DNA from: Antitrichia curtipendula | Taxonomy: Eukaryota; Streptophyta; Bryopsida; Hypnales; Leucodontaceae | Assembly (NCBI GenBank): GCA_951230915.1 | Contig: OX579637.1 | Coordinates: 744,001-808,000 of the forward strand | DNA length: 64,000 bases | Direction of reading: 5' to 3' | Shown here: piece after piece, positions 1 through 15,190 of the stretch | Layout of the letters: each line of letters starts with the position of its first letter | How positions within the stretch are numbered: the first letter of the stretch is position 1 | Notes under the pieces: model-generated | The model's database searches: none | What the model was told of the DNA's origin: nothing | The model's input: only the letters and a program-made list of their open reading frames with translations | Program-made: the position numbers and the translations under genes

Positions 1-183
1 TTTATTATTTGTATAAATATTAATGCACCCACATGTGAATAAAAGCAAATGGGAATTAAACCAGACCTGTACTTTATTAATCCAACCAGTCACATCAAAG
101 GTCATAGAATTTCACTTTGAAAGTCACTTGAATAAATTTGTGTAAGTTGTAATCACGCTCTAGTATTTGAATGTACAACATTA

Positions 184-366
184 TTTATTATTTGTATAAA
201 TATTAATGCACCCACATGTGAATAAAAGCAAATGAAAATTAAATCAGGCCTGTACTTTATTAATCCAACCAGTCACATCAAAGGTCATAGAATTTCATTT
301 TGAAAGTCTCTTGAATAAATTTGTGTATGTTGTAATCACGCTCTAGTATTTGAATGTACAAAATTA
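184..366. repeat. Type A monomer (exemplar)
   Basis: This is a representative A monomer. The head (positions 1-70) carries TTTATTATTTGTATAAATAT, the palindrome CACATGTG at positions 30-37, AAAATTAAATC and an AGGCCT hexamer at positions 63-68. The body (71-183) carries TTTATTAATCCA, CATCAAAGGTCATAG, a CACTTTGAAAGTG-like dyad (here CATTTTGAAAGTC), GAATAAATTTGTG, GTAATCACGCTC and TATTTGAATGTACA. Type A usually has one CpG, in CACGCTC. It dominates from 1 to about 28 kb and recurs up to about 48.5 kb. Body alleles vary independently of the head, for example CAACC or CACCC near position 85. Confidence 0.95.
213..220. repeat. Type A head palindrome CACATGTG (exemplar)
   Basis: This 8-bp perfect palindrome at monomer positions 30-37 is present in most A monomers. 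Recurrent broken forms are CACATGAG (about 9,179, 10,644, 13,208 and 15,039) and CACACGTG (about 763). Type C has a different palindrome, centred one base to the right, in the same place. Confidence 0.7.
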
Positions 367-477
367 TTTATTATTTGTATAAATATTAATGCACCCACAT
401 GTGAATAAAAACAAATGAGAATTAAATCAGGCCTGTACCTTATTAATCCACCCAGTCACATCAAATGTCATAGAATT

Positions 478-492
478 TCACTTTGAAAGTGA
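478..492. repeat. Body dyad TCACTTT-G-AAAGTGA (exemplar)
   Basis: This is a perfect inverted repeat with 7-bp arms around a central G, at monomer positions 112-126. It is intact in many A monomers. In others it is weakened by C to T at position 115 (TCATTTTG) or G to C at position 125 (AAAGTCA). It is a possible site for a dimeric DNA-binding protein or a small hairpin; this is inference only. Confidence 0.7.
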
Positions 493-1464
493 CTTGAATA
501 AATTTGAGTAAGCTGGAAACACGCTCTAGTATTTGAATGTACAGAATTATTTATTATTTGTATAAATATTAATGCACCCACATGTGAATAAAAGCAAATG
601 AGAATTAAATCAGGCCTGTACTTTATTAATCCAACCAGTCACATCAAAGGTCATAGAATTTCACTTTGAAAGTCACTTGAATAAATTTGTGTATGTTGTA
701 ATCACGCTCTAGTATTTGAATGTACAAAATTATTTATTATTTGTATAAATATTAATGCACCCACACGTGAATAAAAGCAAATGAGAATTAAATCAGGCCT
801 GTACCTTATTAATCCACCCAGTCACATCAAAGGTCATAGAATTTCACTTTGAAAGTGACTTGAATAAATTTGAGTAAGCTGTAAACACGCTCTAGTATTT
901 GAATGTACAAAATTATTTATTATTTGTATAAATATTAATGCACCCACATGTGAATAAAAGCAAATGAAAATTAAATGAGGTCTGTACTTTACTAATCCAA
1001 CCAATCACATCAAATGTCATAGAATTTTCTTTTGAAAGTGACTTGAATAAATTTGTGTAAGTTGTAATCACGCTCTAGTATTTGAATGTACAAAATTATT
1101 TATTATTTGTATAAATATTAATGCACCCACATGTGAATAAAAGCAAATGAAAATTAAATGAGGCCTGTACTTTACTAATCCAACCAGTCGCATCAAAGGT
1201 CATAGAATTTCACTTTGAAAGTGACTTAAATAAATTTGAGTAAGCTGTAAACACGCTCTAGTATTTGAATGTACAAAATTATTTATTATTTGTATAAATA
1301 TTGATGCACCCACATGTGAATAAAAGCAAATGAAAATTAAATCAGGCCTGTACCTTATTAATCCACCCAGTCACATCAAAGGTCATAGAATTTCACTTTG
1401 AAAGTGACTTGAATTAATTTGAGTAAGCTGTAAACACGCTCTAGTATTTGAATGTACAGAATTA

Positions 1465-1647
1465 TTTAACTTTTGTGTAAAGATTAATGCAACTACACTT
1501 GAACAAAAGCAAATGGGAATTAAACCAGACCTGTACTTTATTAATCCAACCAGTCACATCAAAGGTCATAGAATTTCATTTTGAAAGTCACTTGAATAAA
1601 TTTGTGTATGTTGTAATCACGCTCTAGTATTTGAATGTACAAAATTA
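1465..1647. repeat. Type B monomer (exemplar)
   Basis: This is the first monomer with a B head: TTTAACTTTTGTGTAAAGAT, then TAATGCAACTACACTTGAAC, then GGGAATTAAACCAGACC. The A-type CACATGTG palindrome is replaced by CACTTG, and the AGGCCT hexamer by AGACCT. The body is the same as in neighbouring A monomers (CATCAAAGGTCATAG, GTAATCACGCTC), so only the head differs. B heads recur at about 2,014, 3,843 and 5,123. They become frequent after 18.3 kb, often as a variant with AATATTTGTAAAAAGATTAA. B carries a single CpG, in CACGCTC. Confidence 0.93.
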
Positions 1648-4600
1648 TTTATTATTTGTATAAATATTAATGCACCCACATGTGAATAAAAACAAATGAG
1701 AATTAAATCAGGCCTGTACCTTATTAATCCACCCAGTCACATCAAATGTCATAGAATTTCACTTTGAAAGTGACTTGAATAAATTTGAGTAAGCTGGAAA
1801 CACGCTCTAGTATTTGAATGTACAGAATTATTTATTATTTGTATAAATATTAATGCACCCACATGTGAATAAAAGCAAATGAAAATTAAATCAGGCCTGT
1901 ACCTTATTAATCCACCCAGTCACATCAAAGGTCATAGAATTTCACTTTGAAAGTGACTTGAATTAATTTGAGTAAGCTGTAAACACGCTCTAGTATTTGA
2001 ATGTACAGAATTATTTAACTTTTGTGTAAAGATTAATGCAAGTACACTTGAACAAAAGCAAATGGGAATTAAACCAGACCTGTACTTTATTAATCCAACC
2101 AGTCACATCAAAGGTCATAGAATTTCATTTTGAAAGTCACTTGAATAAATTTGTGTATGTTGTAATCACGCTCTAGTATTTGAATGTACAAAATTATTTA
2201 TTATTTGTATAAATATTAATGCACCCACATGTGAATAAAAACAAATGAGAATTAAATCAGGCCTGTACCTTATTAATCCACCCAGTCACATCAAATGTCA
2301 TAGAATTTCACTTTGAAAGTGACTTGAATAAATTTGAGTAAGCTGGAAACACGCTCTAGTATTTGAATGTACAGAATTATTTATTATTTGTATAAATATT
2401 AATGCACCCACATGTGAATAAAAGCAAATGAAAATTAAATCAGGCCTGTACTTTATTAATCCAACCAGTCACATCAAAGGTCATAGAATTTCACTTTGAA
2501 AGTCACTTGAATAAATTTGTGTAAGTTGTAATCACGCTCTAGTATTTGAATGTACAAAATTATTTATTATTTGTATAAATATTAATGCACCCACATGTGA
2601 ATAAAAGCAAATGAAAATTAAATCAGGCCTGTACTTTATTAATCCAACCCGTCACATCAAAGGTCATAGAATTTCATTTTGAAAGTGACTTGAATAAATT
2701 TGTGTAAGTTGTAATCACGCTCTAGTATTTGAATGTACAAAATTATTTATTATTTGTATAAATATTAATGCACCCACATGTGAATAAAAGCAAATGAAAA
2801 TTAAATCAGGCCTGTACTTTATTAATCCACCCAGTCACATCAAATGTCATAGAATTTCACTTTGAAAGTGACTTGAATAAATTTGTGTAAGTTGTAATCA
2901 CGCTCTAGTATTTGAATGTACAAAATTATTTATTATTTGTATAAATATTAATGCACCCACATGTGAATAAAAGCAAATGAAAATTAAATCAGGCCTGTAC
3001 TTTATTAATCCAACCCGTCACATCAAAGGTCATAGAATTTCATTTTGAAAGTGACTTGAATAAATTTGTGTAAGTTGTAATCACGCTCTAGTATTTGAAT
3101 GTACAAAATTATTTATTATTTGTATAAATATTAATGCACCCACATGTGAATAAAAGCAAATGAAAATTAAATCAGGCCTGTACTTTATTAATCCAACCAG
3201 TCACATCAAAGGTCATAGAATTTCACTTTGAAAGTCACTTGAATAAATTTGTGTAAGTTGTAATCACGCTCTAGTATTTGAATGTACAAAATTATTTATT
3301 ATTTGTATAAATATTAATGCACCCACATGTGAATAAAAGCAAATGAAAATTAAATCAGGCCTGTACTTTATTAATCCACCCAGTCACATCAAAGGTCATA
3401 GAATTTCATTTTGAAAGTCACTTGAATAAATTTGTGTAAGTTGTAATCACGCTCTAGTATTTGAATGTACAAAATTAATTATTATTTGTATAAATATTAA
3501 TGCACCCACATGTGAATAAAAGCAAATGAAAATTAAATCAGGCCTGTACTTTATTAATCCAACCAGTCACATCAAAGGTCATAGAATTTCACTTTGAAAG
3601 TGACTTGAATAAATTTGTGTAAGTTGTAATCACGCTCTAGTATTTGAATGTACAAAATTATTTATTATTGTATAAATATTAATGCACCCACATGTGAATA
3701 AAAGCAAATGAAAATTAAATCAGGCCTGTACCTTATTAATCCACCCAGTCACATCAAAGGTCATAGAATTTCACTTTGAAAGTGACTTGAATTAATTTGA
3801 GTAAGCTGTAAACACGCTCTAGTATTTGAATGTACAGAATTATTTAACTTTTGTGTAAAGATTAATGCAAGTACACTTGAACAAAAGCAAATGGGAATTA
3901 AACCAGACCTGTACTTTATTAATCCAACCAGTCACATCAAAGGTCATAGAATTTCATTTTGAAAGTCACTTGAATAAATTTGTGTATGTTGTAATCACGC
4001 TCTAGTATTTGAATGTACAAAATTATTTATTATTTGTATAAATATTAATGCACCCACATGTGAATAAAAGCAAACGAAAATTAAATCAGGCCTGTACTTT
4101 ATTAATCCAACCAGTCACATCAAAGGTCATAGAATTTCATTTTGAAAGTCTCTTGAATAAATTTGTGTATGTTGTAATCACGCTCTAGTATTTGAATGTA
4201 CAAAATTATTTATTATTTGTATAAATATTAATGCACCCACATGTGAATAAAAACAAATGAGAATTAAATCAGGCCTGTACCTTATTAATCCACCCAGTCA
4301 CATCAAATGTCATAGAATTTCACTTTGAAAGTGACTTGAATAAATTTGAGTAAGCTGGAAACACGCTCTAGTATTTGAATGTACAGAATTATTTATTATT
4401 TGTATAAATATTAATGCACCCACATGTGAATAAAAGCAAATGAGAATTAAATCAGGCCTGTACTTTATTAATCCAACCAGTCACATCAAAGGTCATAGAA
4501 TTTCACTTTGAAAGTCACTTGAATAAATTTGTGTATGTTGTAATCACGCTCTAGTATTTGAATGTACAAAATTATTTATTATTTGTATAAATATTAATGC

Positions 4601-6488
4601 ACCCACATGTGAATAAAAGCAAATGAGAATTAAATCAGGCCTGTACTTTATTAATCCACCCAGTCACATCAAAGGTCATAGAATTTCACTTTGAAAGTGA
4701 CTTGAATAAATTTGAGTAAGCTGGAAACACGCTCTAGTATTTGAATGTACAGAATTATTTATTATTTGTATAAATATTAATGCACCCACATGTGAATAAA
4801 AGCAAATGAAAATTAAATCAGGCCTGTACCTTATTAATCCACCCAGTCACATCAAAGGTCATAGAATTTCACTTTGAAAGTGACTTGAATTAATTTGTGT
4901 AAGTTGTAATCACGCTCTAGTATTTGAATGTACAAAATTATTTATTATTGTATAAATATTAATGCACCCACATGTGAATAAAAGCAAATGAAAATTAAAT
5001 CAGGCCTGTACCTTATTAATCCACCCAGTCACATCAAAGGTCATAGAATTTCACTTTGAAAGTGACTTGAATTAATTTGAGTAAGCTGTAAACACGCTCT
5101 AGTATTTGAATGTACAGAATTATTTAACTTTTGTGTAAAGATTAATGCAAGTACACTTGAACAAAAGCAAATGGGAATTAAATCAGGCCTGTACCTTATT
5201 AATCCACCCAGTCACATCAAATGTCATAGAATTTCAATTTGAAAGTGACTTGAATAAATTTGAGTAAGCTGGAAACACGCTCTAGTATTTGAATGTACAG
5301 AATTATTTATTATTTGTATAAATATTAATGCACCCACATGTGAATAAAAGCAAATGAAAATTAAATCAGGCCTGTACTTTATTAATCCACCCAGTCACAT
5401 CAAAGGTCATAGAATTTCACTTTGAAAGTGACTTGAATAAATTTGTGTAAGTTGTAATCACGCTCTAGTATTTGAATTTACAACATTATTTATTATTTGT
5501 ATAAATATTAATTCACCCACATGTGAATAAAAGCAAATGAAAATTAAATGAGGCCTGTACTTTATTAATCCAACCAGTCACATCAAAGGTCATAGAATTT
5601 CGCTTTGAAAGTGACTTGAATGAATTTGAGTAAGCTGTAAACACGCTCTAGTATTTGAATGTACAGAATTATTTAACTTTTGTGTAAAGATTAATGCAAC
5701 TACACTTGAACAAAAGCAAATGGGAATTAAACCAGACCTGTACTTTATTAATCCACCCAGTCACATCAAATGTCATAGAATTTTCTTTTGAAAGTGACTT
5801 GAATAAATTTGTGTAAGTTGTAATCACGCTCTAGTATTTGAATGTACAAAATTATTTATTATTTGTATAAATATTAATGCACCCACATGTGAATAAAAGC
5901 AAATGAAAATTAAATGAGGCCTGTACTTTACTAATCCAACCAGTCACATCAAAGGTCATAGAATTTCACTTTGAAAGTGACTTGAATAAATTTTAGTAAG
6001 CTGTAAACACGCTCTAGTATTTGAATGTACAAAAATATTTATTATTTGTATAAATATTAATGCACCCACATGTGAATAAAAGCAAATGAAAATTAAATCA
6101 GGCCTGTACTTTATTAATCCACCCAGTCACATCAAATGTCATAGAATTTCACTTTGAAAGTGACTTGAATAAATTTGTGTAAGTTGTAATCACGCTCTAG
6201 TATTTGAATGTACAAAATTATTTATTATTTGTATAAATATTAATGCACCCACATGTGAATAAAAGCAAATGAAAATTAAATCAGGCCTGTACTTTATTAA
6301 TCCAACCAGTCACATCAAAGGTCATAGAATTTCATTTTGAAAGTCACTTGAATAAATTTGTGTATGTTGTAATCACGCTCTAGTATTTGAATGTACAAAA
6401 TTATTTATTATTTGTATAAATATTAATGCACCCACATGTGAATAAAAACAAATGAGAATTAAATCAGGCCTGTACCTTATTAATCCAC

Positions 6489-7074
6489 CCAGTCACATCA
6501 AATGTCATAGAATTTCACTTTGAAATTGACTTGAATAAATTTGAGTAAGCTGGAAACACGCTCTAGTATTTGAATGTACAGAATTATTTATTATTTGTAT
6601 AAATATTAATGCACCCACATGTGAATAAAAGCAAATGAAAATTAAATCAGGCCTGTACTTTATTAATCCAACCAGTCACATCAAAGGTCATAGAATTTCA
6701 CTTTGAAAGTCACTTGAATAAATTTGTGTATGTTGTAATCACGCTCTAGTATTTGAATGTACAAAATTATTTATTATTTGTATAAATATTAATGCACCCA
6801 CATGTGAATAAAAGCAAATGAGAATTAAATCAGGCCTGTACCTTATTAATCCACCCAGTCACATCAAAGGTCATAGAATTTCACTTTGAAAGTGACTTGA
6901 ATTAATTTGAGTAAGCTGTAAACACGCTCTAGTATTTGAATGTACAGAATTATTTTACTTTTGTGTAAAGATTAATGCAACTACACTTGAACAAAAGCAA
7001 ATGGGAATTAAGCCAGACCTGTACTTTATTAATCCACCCTGTCACATCAAATGTCATAGAATTTTCTTTTGAAA
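6489..7074. repeat. 18-monomer spaced duplication, copy 1
   Basis: This stretch matches 9,783-10,368 at an offset of exactly 3,294 bp (18 x 183). Shared rare variants are TTTGAAATTGACTTG (6,520 and 9,814), TTATTTTACTTTTGTG, GGAATTAAGCCAGACC and TAGAATTTTCTTTTG. I found one difference inside the match (AAAAGC against AAAAAC). It includes a B-head monomer. It is probably a remnant of a larger higher-order unit. Confidence 0.85.
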
Positions 7075-9782
7075 GTCACTTGAATAAATTTGTGTAAGTT
7101 GTAATCACGCTCTAGTATTTGAATGTACAAAATTATTTATTATTTGTATAAATATTAATGCACCCACATGTGAATAAAAGCAAATGAAAATTAAATCAGG
7201 CCTGTACTTTATTAATCCAACCAGTCACATCAAATGTCATAGAATTTCACTTTGAAAGTGACTTGAATAAATTTGTGTATGTTGTAATCACGCTCTAGTA
7301 TTTGAATGTACAAAATTATTTATTATTTGTATAAATATTAATGCACCCACATGTGAATAAAAACAAATGAGAATTAAATCAGGCCTGTACCTTATTAATC
7401 CACCCAGTCACATCAAATGTCATAGAATTTCAATTTGAAAGTGACTTGAATAAATTTGTGTAAGTTGTAATCACGCTCTAGTATTTGAACGTACAAAATT
7501 ATTTATTATTTGTATAAATATTAATGCACCCACATGTGAATAAAAGCAAATGAAAATTAAATCAGGCCTGTACCTTATTAATCCACCCAGTCACATCAAA
7601 GGTCATAGAATTTCACTTTGAAAGTCACTTGAATAAATTTGTGTAAGTTGTAATCACGCTCTAGTATTTGAATGTACAAAATTATTTATTATTTGTATAA
7701 ATATTAATGCACCCACATGTGAATAAAAGCAAATGAAAATTAAATCAGGCCTGTACTTTATTAATCCAACCAGTCACATCAAAGGTCATAGAATTTCACT
7801 TTGAAAGTCACTTGAATAAATTTGTGTAAGTTGTAATCACGCTCTAGTATTTGAATGTACAAAATTATTTATTATTTGTATAAATATTAATGCACCCACA
7901 TGTGAATAAAAGCAAATGAAAATTAAATCAGGCCTGTACTTTATTAATCCACCCAGTCACATCAAAGGTCATAGAATTTCATTTTGAAAGTCACTTGAAT
8001 AAATTTGTGTAAGTTGTAATCACGCTCTAGTATTTGAATGTACAAAATTATTTATTATTTGTATAAATATTAATGCACCCACATGTGAATAAAAGCAAAT
8101 GAAAATTAAATCAGGCCTGTACCTTATTAATCCACCCAGTCACATCAAAGGTCATAGAATTTCACTTTGAAAGTCACTTGAATAAATTTGTGTAAGTTGT
8201 AATCACGCTCTAGTATTTGAATGTACAAAATTATTTATTATTTGTATAAATATTAATGCACCCACATGTGAATAAAAGCAAATGAAAATTAAATCAGGCC
8301 TGTACTTTATTAATCCAACCAGTCACATCAAAGGTCATAGAATTTCATTTTGAAAGTCACTTGAATAAATTTGTGTATGTTGTAATCACGCTCTAGTATT
8401 TGAATGTACAAAATTATTTATTATTTGTATAAATATTAATGAACCCACATGTGAATAAAAGCAAATGAAAATTAAATCAGGCCTGTACTTTATTAATCCA
8501 CCCAGTCACATCAAATGTCATAGAATTTCACTTTGAAAGTGACTTGAATAAATTTGAGTAAGCTGGAAACACGCTCTAGTATTTGAATGTACAGAAATAT
8601 TTATTATTTGTATAAATATTAATGCACCCACATGTGAATAAAAGCAAATGAAAATTAAATCAGGCCTGTATTTTATTAATCCAACCAGTCACATCAAAGG
8701 TCATAGAATTTCACTTTGAAAGTGACTTGAATAAATTTGTGTAAGTTGTAATCACGCTCTAGTAATTGAATGTACAAAATTATTTATTATGTGTATAAAT
8801 ATTAATGCACCCACATGTGAATAAAAGCAAATGAAAATTAAATCTGGCCTGTACTTTACTAATCCAACCAGTCACATCAAAGGTCATAGAATTTCACTTT
8901 GAAAGTGACTTGAATAAATTTGAGTAAGCTGTAAACACGCTCTAGTATTTGAATGTACAGAAATATTTATTATTTGTATAAATATTAATGCACCCACATG
9001 TGAATAAAAGCAAATGAAAATTAAATCAGGCCTGTACTTTATTAATCCACCCAGTCACATCAAAGGTCATAGAATTTCATTTTGAAAGTCACTTGAATAA
9101 ATTTGTGTATGTTGTAATCACGCTCTAGTATTTGAATGTACAAAATTATTTATTATTTGTATAAATATTAATGCACCCACATGAGAATAAAAGCAAATGA
9201 GAATTAAATCAGGCCTGTACTTTATTAATCCAACCAGTCACATCAAAGGTCATAGAATTTCACTTTGAAAGTCACTTGAATAAATTTGTGTATGTTGTAA
9301 TCACGCTCTAGTATTTGAATGTACAAAATTATTTATTATTTGTATAAATATTAATGCACCCACATGTGAATAAAAACAAATGAGAATTAAATCAGGCCTG
9401 TACCTTATTAATCCAACCAGTCACATCATAGGTCATAGAATTTCACTTTGAAAGTCACTTGAATAAATTTGTGTAAGTTGTAATCACGCTCTAGTATTTG
9501 AATGTACAAAATTATTTATTATTTGTATAAATATTAATGCACCCACATGTGAATAAAAGCAAATGAAAATTAAATCAGGCCTGTACTTTATTAATCCAAC
9601 CCGTCACATCAAAGGTCATAGAATTTCATTTTGAAAGTGACTTGAATAAATTTGTGTAAGTTGTAATCACGCTCTAGTATTTGAATGTACAAAATTATTT
9701 ATTATTTGTATAAATATTAATGCACCCACATGTGAATAAAAGCAAATGAAAATTAAATCAGGCCTGTACTTTATTAATCCAA

Positions 9783-10368
9783 CCAGTCACATCAAATGTC
9801 ATAGAATTTCACTTTGAAATTGACTTGAATAAATTTGAGTAAGCTGGAAACACGCTCTAGTATTTGAATGTACAGAATTATTTATTATTTGTATAAATAT
9901 TAATGCACCCACATGTGAATAAAAACAAATGAAAATTAAATCAGGCCTGTACTTTATTAATCCAACCAGTCACATCAAAGGTCATAGAATTTCACTTTGA
10001 AAGTCACTTGAATAAATTTGTGTATGTTGTAATCACGCTCTAGTATTTGAATGTACAAAATTATTTATTATTTGTATAAATATTAATGCACCCACATGTG
10101 AATAAAAGCAAATGAGAATTAAATCAGGCCTGTACCTTATTAATCCACCCAGTCACATCAAAGGTCATAGAATTTCACTTTGAAAGTGACTTGAATTAAT
10201 TTGAGTAAGCTGTAAACACGCTCTAGTATTTGAATGTACAGAATTATTTTACTTTTGTGTAAAGATTAATGCAACTACACTTGAACAAAAGCAAATGGGA
10301 ATTAAGCCAGACCTGTACTTTATTAATCCACCCTGTCACATCAAATGTCATAGAATTTTCTTTTGAAA
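9783..10368. repeat. 18-monomer spaced duplication, copy 2
   Basis: This is the partner of 6,489-7,074, 3,294 bp downstream. The match ends at GAAATTCAC here against GAAAGTCAC in copy 1, and the following monomer then differs (GAGTAAGCTG against GTGTAAGTTG). Confidence 0.85.
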
Positions 10369-13300
10369 TTCACTTGAATAAATTTGAGTAAGCTGTAAAC
10401 ACGCTCTAGTATTTGAATGTACAGAAATATTTAACTTTTGTATAAACATTAATGCACCCACATGTGAATAAAAGCAAATGAAAATTAAATCAGGCCTGTA
10501 CTTTATTAATCCACCCAGTCACAACAAACGTCATAGAATTTCACTTTGAAAGTGACTTGAATAAATTTGTGTAAGTTGTAATCACGCTCTAGTATTTGAA
10601 TGTACAAAATTATTTATTATTTGTATAAATATTAATGCACCCACATGAGAATAAAAGCAAATGAGAATTAAATCAGGCCTGTACTTTATTAATCCAACCA
10701 GTCACATCAAAGGTCATAGAATTTCATTTTGAAAGTTACTTGAATAAATTTGTGTATGTTGTAATCACGCTCTAGTATTTGAATGCACAAAATTATTTAT
10801 TATTTGTATAAATATTAATGCACGCACATGTGAATAAAAGCAAATGAGAATTAAATCAGGCCTGTACCTTATTAATCCACCCAGTCACATCAAATGTCAT
10901 AGAATTTCACTTTGAAAGTGACTTGAATAAATTTGAGTAAGCTGGAAACACGCTCTAGTATTTGAATTTACAGAATTATTTATTATTTGTATAAATATTA
11001 ATGCACCCACATGTGAATAAAAGCAAATGAAAATTAAATCAGGCCTGTACTTTATTAATCCACCCAGTCACATCAAATGTCATAGAATTTTCTTTTGAAA
11101 GTCACTTGAATAAATTTGTGTAAGTTGTAATCACGCTCTAGTATTTGAATGTACAAAATTATTTATTATTTGTATAAATATTAATGCACCCACATGTGAA
11201 TAAAAACAAATGAAAATTAAATGAGGCCTGTACTTTATTAATCCAACCAGTCACATCAAAGGTCATAGAATTTCATTTTGAAAGCCACTTGAATAAATTT
11301 GTGTATGTTGTAATCACGCTCTAGTATTTGAATGTACAAAAATTATTTATTATTTGTATGAATATTAATGCACCCACATGTGAATAAAAGCAAATGAGAA
11401 TTAAATCAGGCCTGTACCTTATTAATCCACCCAGTCACATCAAATGTCATAGAATTTCACTTTGAAAGTGACTTGAATAAATTTGAGTAACTTGTAATCA
11501 CGCTCTAGTATTTGAATGTACAAAATTATTTATTATTTGTATAAATATTAATGAACCCACATGTGAATAAAAGCAAATGAAAATTAAATCAGGCCTGTAC
11601 TTTATTAATCCACCCAGTCACATCAAATGTCATAGAATTTCACTTTGAAAGTGACTTGAATAAATTTGAGTAAGCTGGAAACACGCTCTAGTATTTGAAT
11701 GTACAGAAATATTTATTATTTGTATAAATATTAATGCACCCACATGTGAATAAAAGCAAATGAAAATTAAATCAGGCCTGTACTTTATTAATCCAACCAG
11801 TCACATCAAAGGTCATAGAATTTCACTTTGAAAGTGACTTGAATAAATTTGTGTAAGTTGTAATCACGCTCTAGTAATTGAATGTACAAAATTATTTATT
11901 ATGTGTATAAATATTAATGCACCCACATGTGAATAAAAGCAAATGAAAATTAAATCAGGCCTGTACTTTACTAATCCAACCAGTCACATCAAAGGTCATA
12001 GAATTTCACTTTGAAAGTGACTTGAATAAATTTGAGTAAGCTGTAAACACGCTCTAGTATTTGAATGTACAGAAATATTTATTATTTGTATAAATATTAA
12101 TGCACCCACATGTGAATAAAAGCAAATGAAAATTAAATCAGGCCTGTACTTTATTAATCCACCCAGTCACATCAAATGTCATAGAATTTCACTTTGAAAG
12201 TGACCTGAATAAACTTGTGTAAGTTGTAATCACGCTCTAGTATTTGAATGTACAGAAATATTTAATATTTGTATAAATATTAATGCACCCACATGTGAAT
12301 AAAAGCAAATGAAAATTAAATCAGGCCTGTACCTTATTAATCCACCCAGTCACATCAAATGTCATAGAATTTCACTTTGAAAGTGACTTGAATAAATTTG
12401 TGTAAGTTGTAATCACGCTCTAGTATTTGAATGTACAAAATTATTTATTATTTGTGTAAATATTAATGCACCCACATGTGAATAAAAGCAAATGAAAATT
12501 AAATCAGGCCTGTACTTTATTAATCCAACCAGTCACATCAAAGGTCATAGAATTTCATTTTGAAAGTCACTTGAATAAATTTGTGTATGTTGTAATCACG
12601 CTCTAGTATTTGAATGTACAAAATTATTTATTATTTGTATAAATATTAATGAACCCACATGTGAATAAAAGCAAATGAAAATTAAATCAGGCCTGTACCT
12701 TATTAATCCACCCAGTCACATCAAATGTCATAGAATTTCACTTTGAAAGTGACTTGAATAAACTTGAGTAAGCTGGAAACACGCTCTAGTATTTGAATGT
12801 ACAGAATTATTTATTATTTGTATAAATATTAATGAACCCACATGTGAATAAAAGCAAATGAAAATTAAATGAGGCCTGTACTTTATTAATCCAACCAGTC
12901 ACATCAAAGGTCATAGAATTTCACTTTAAAAGTGACTTGAATAAATTTGTGTAAGTTGTAATCACGCTCTAGTATTTGAATGTACAAAATTATTTATTAT
13001 TTGTATAAATATTAATGCACCCACATGTGAATAAAAGCAAATGAAAATTAAGTCAGGCCTGTACTTTACTAATCCAACCAGTCACATCAAAGGTCATAGA
13101 ATTTCACTTTGAAAGTGACTTGAATAAATTTGAGTAAGCTGTAAACACGCTCTAGTATTTGAATGTACAAAATTATTTATTATTTGTATAAATATTAATG
13201 CACCCACATGAGAATAAAAGCAAATGAGAATTAAATCAGTCCTGTACTTTATTATTCCAACCAGTCACATCAAAGGTCATAGAATTTCATTTTGAAAGTT

Positions 13301-15190
13301 ACTTGAATAAATTTGTGTATGTTGTAATCACGCTCTAGTATTTGAATGCACAAAATTATTTATTATTTGTATAAATATTAATGCACGCACATGTGAATAA
13401 AAGCAAATGAGAATTAAATCAGGCCTGTACCTTATTAATCCACCCAGTCACATCAAATGTCATAGAATTTCACTTTGAAAGTGACTTGAATAAATTTGAG
13501 TAAGCTGGAAACACGCTCTAGTATTTGAATTTACAGAATTATTTATTATTTGTATAAATATTAATGCACCCACATGTGAATAAAAGCAAATGAAAATTAA
13601 ATCAGGCCTGTACTTTATTAATCCACCCAGTCACATCAAATGTCATAGAATTTTCTTTTGAAAGTCACTTGAATAAATTTGTGTAAGTTGTAATCACGCT
13701 CTAGTATTTGAATGTACAAAATTATTTATTATTTGTATAAATATTAATGCACCCACATGTGAATAAAAACAAATGAAAATTAAATGAGGCCTGTACTTTA
13801 TTTATCCAACCAGTCACATCAAAGGTCATAGAATTTCATTTTGAAAGCCACTTGAATAAATTTGTGTATGTTGTAATCACGCTCTAGTATTTGAATGTAC
13901 AAAAATTATTTATTATTTGTATGAATATTAATGCACCCACATGTGAATAAAAGCAAATGAGAATTAAATCAGGCCTGTACCTTATTAATCCACCCAGTCA
14001 CATCAAAGGTCATAGAATTTCATTTTGAAAGTGACTTGAATAAATTTGAGTAAGTTGTAAACACGCTCTAGTATTTGAATGTACAAAATTATTGATTATT
14101 TGTATAAAATATTAATGCACCCACATGCGAATAAAAGCAAATGAAAATTAAATCAAACCTGTACTTTATTAATCCACCCAGTCACATCAAAGGTTATAGA
14201 ATTTCATTTTGAAAGTGACTTGAATAAATTTGTGTAAGTTGTAATCACGCTCTAGTATTTGAATGTACAAAATTATTTATTATTTGTATAAATATTAATG
14301 CACCCACATGTGAATAAAAGCAAATGAAAATTAAATCAGGCCTGTACTTTATTAATCCAACCAGTCACATCAAAGGTCATAGAATTTCATTTTGAAAGTC
14401 ACTTGAATAAATTTGTGTATGTTGTAATCACGCTCTAGTATTTGAATGTACAAAATTATTTATTATTTGTATAAATATTAATGCACCCACATGTGAATAA
14501 AAACAAATGAGAATTAAATCGGGCCTGTACCTTATTAATCCACCCAGTCACATCAAATGTCATAGAATTTCACTTTGAAAGTGACTTGAATAAATTTGTG
14601 TAAGTTGTAATCACGCTCTAGTATTTGAATGTACAAAATTATTTATTATTTGTATAAATATTAATGCACCCACATGTGAATAAAAGCAAATGAAAATTAA
14701 ATCAGGCCTGTACTTTATTAATCCAACCCGTCACATCAAAGGTCATAGAATTTCATTTTGAAAGTCACTTGAATAAATTTGTGTAAGTTGTAATCACGCT
14801 CTAGTAATTGAATGTACAAAATTATTTATTATTTGTATAAATATTAATGCACCCACATGTGAATAAAAGCAAATGAAAATTAAATCAGGCCTGTACTTTA
14901 TTAATCCAACCAGTCACATCAAAGGTCATAGAATTTCATTTTGAAAGTCACTTGAATAAATTTGTGTATGTTGTAATCACGCTCTAGTATTTGAATGTAC
15001 AAAATTATTTATTATTTGTATAAATATTAATGCACCCACATGAGAATAAAAGCAAATGAGAATTAAATCAGGCCTGTACTTTATTAATCCAACCAGTCAC
15101 ATCAAAGGTCATAGAATTTCACTTTGAAAGTCACTTGAATAAATTTGTGTATGTTGTAATCACGCTCTAGTATTTGAATGTACAAAATTA

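Noticed and set aside
195..205. TATA-like GTATAAATATT in type A heads as a promoter
   Set aside because: The sequence is AT-rich and this occurs in every A monomer. Nothing downstream looks like a transcript or gene, so a promoter call is not supported.
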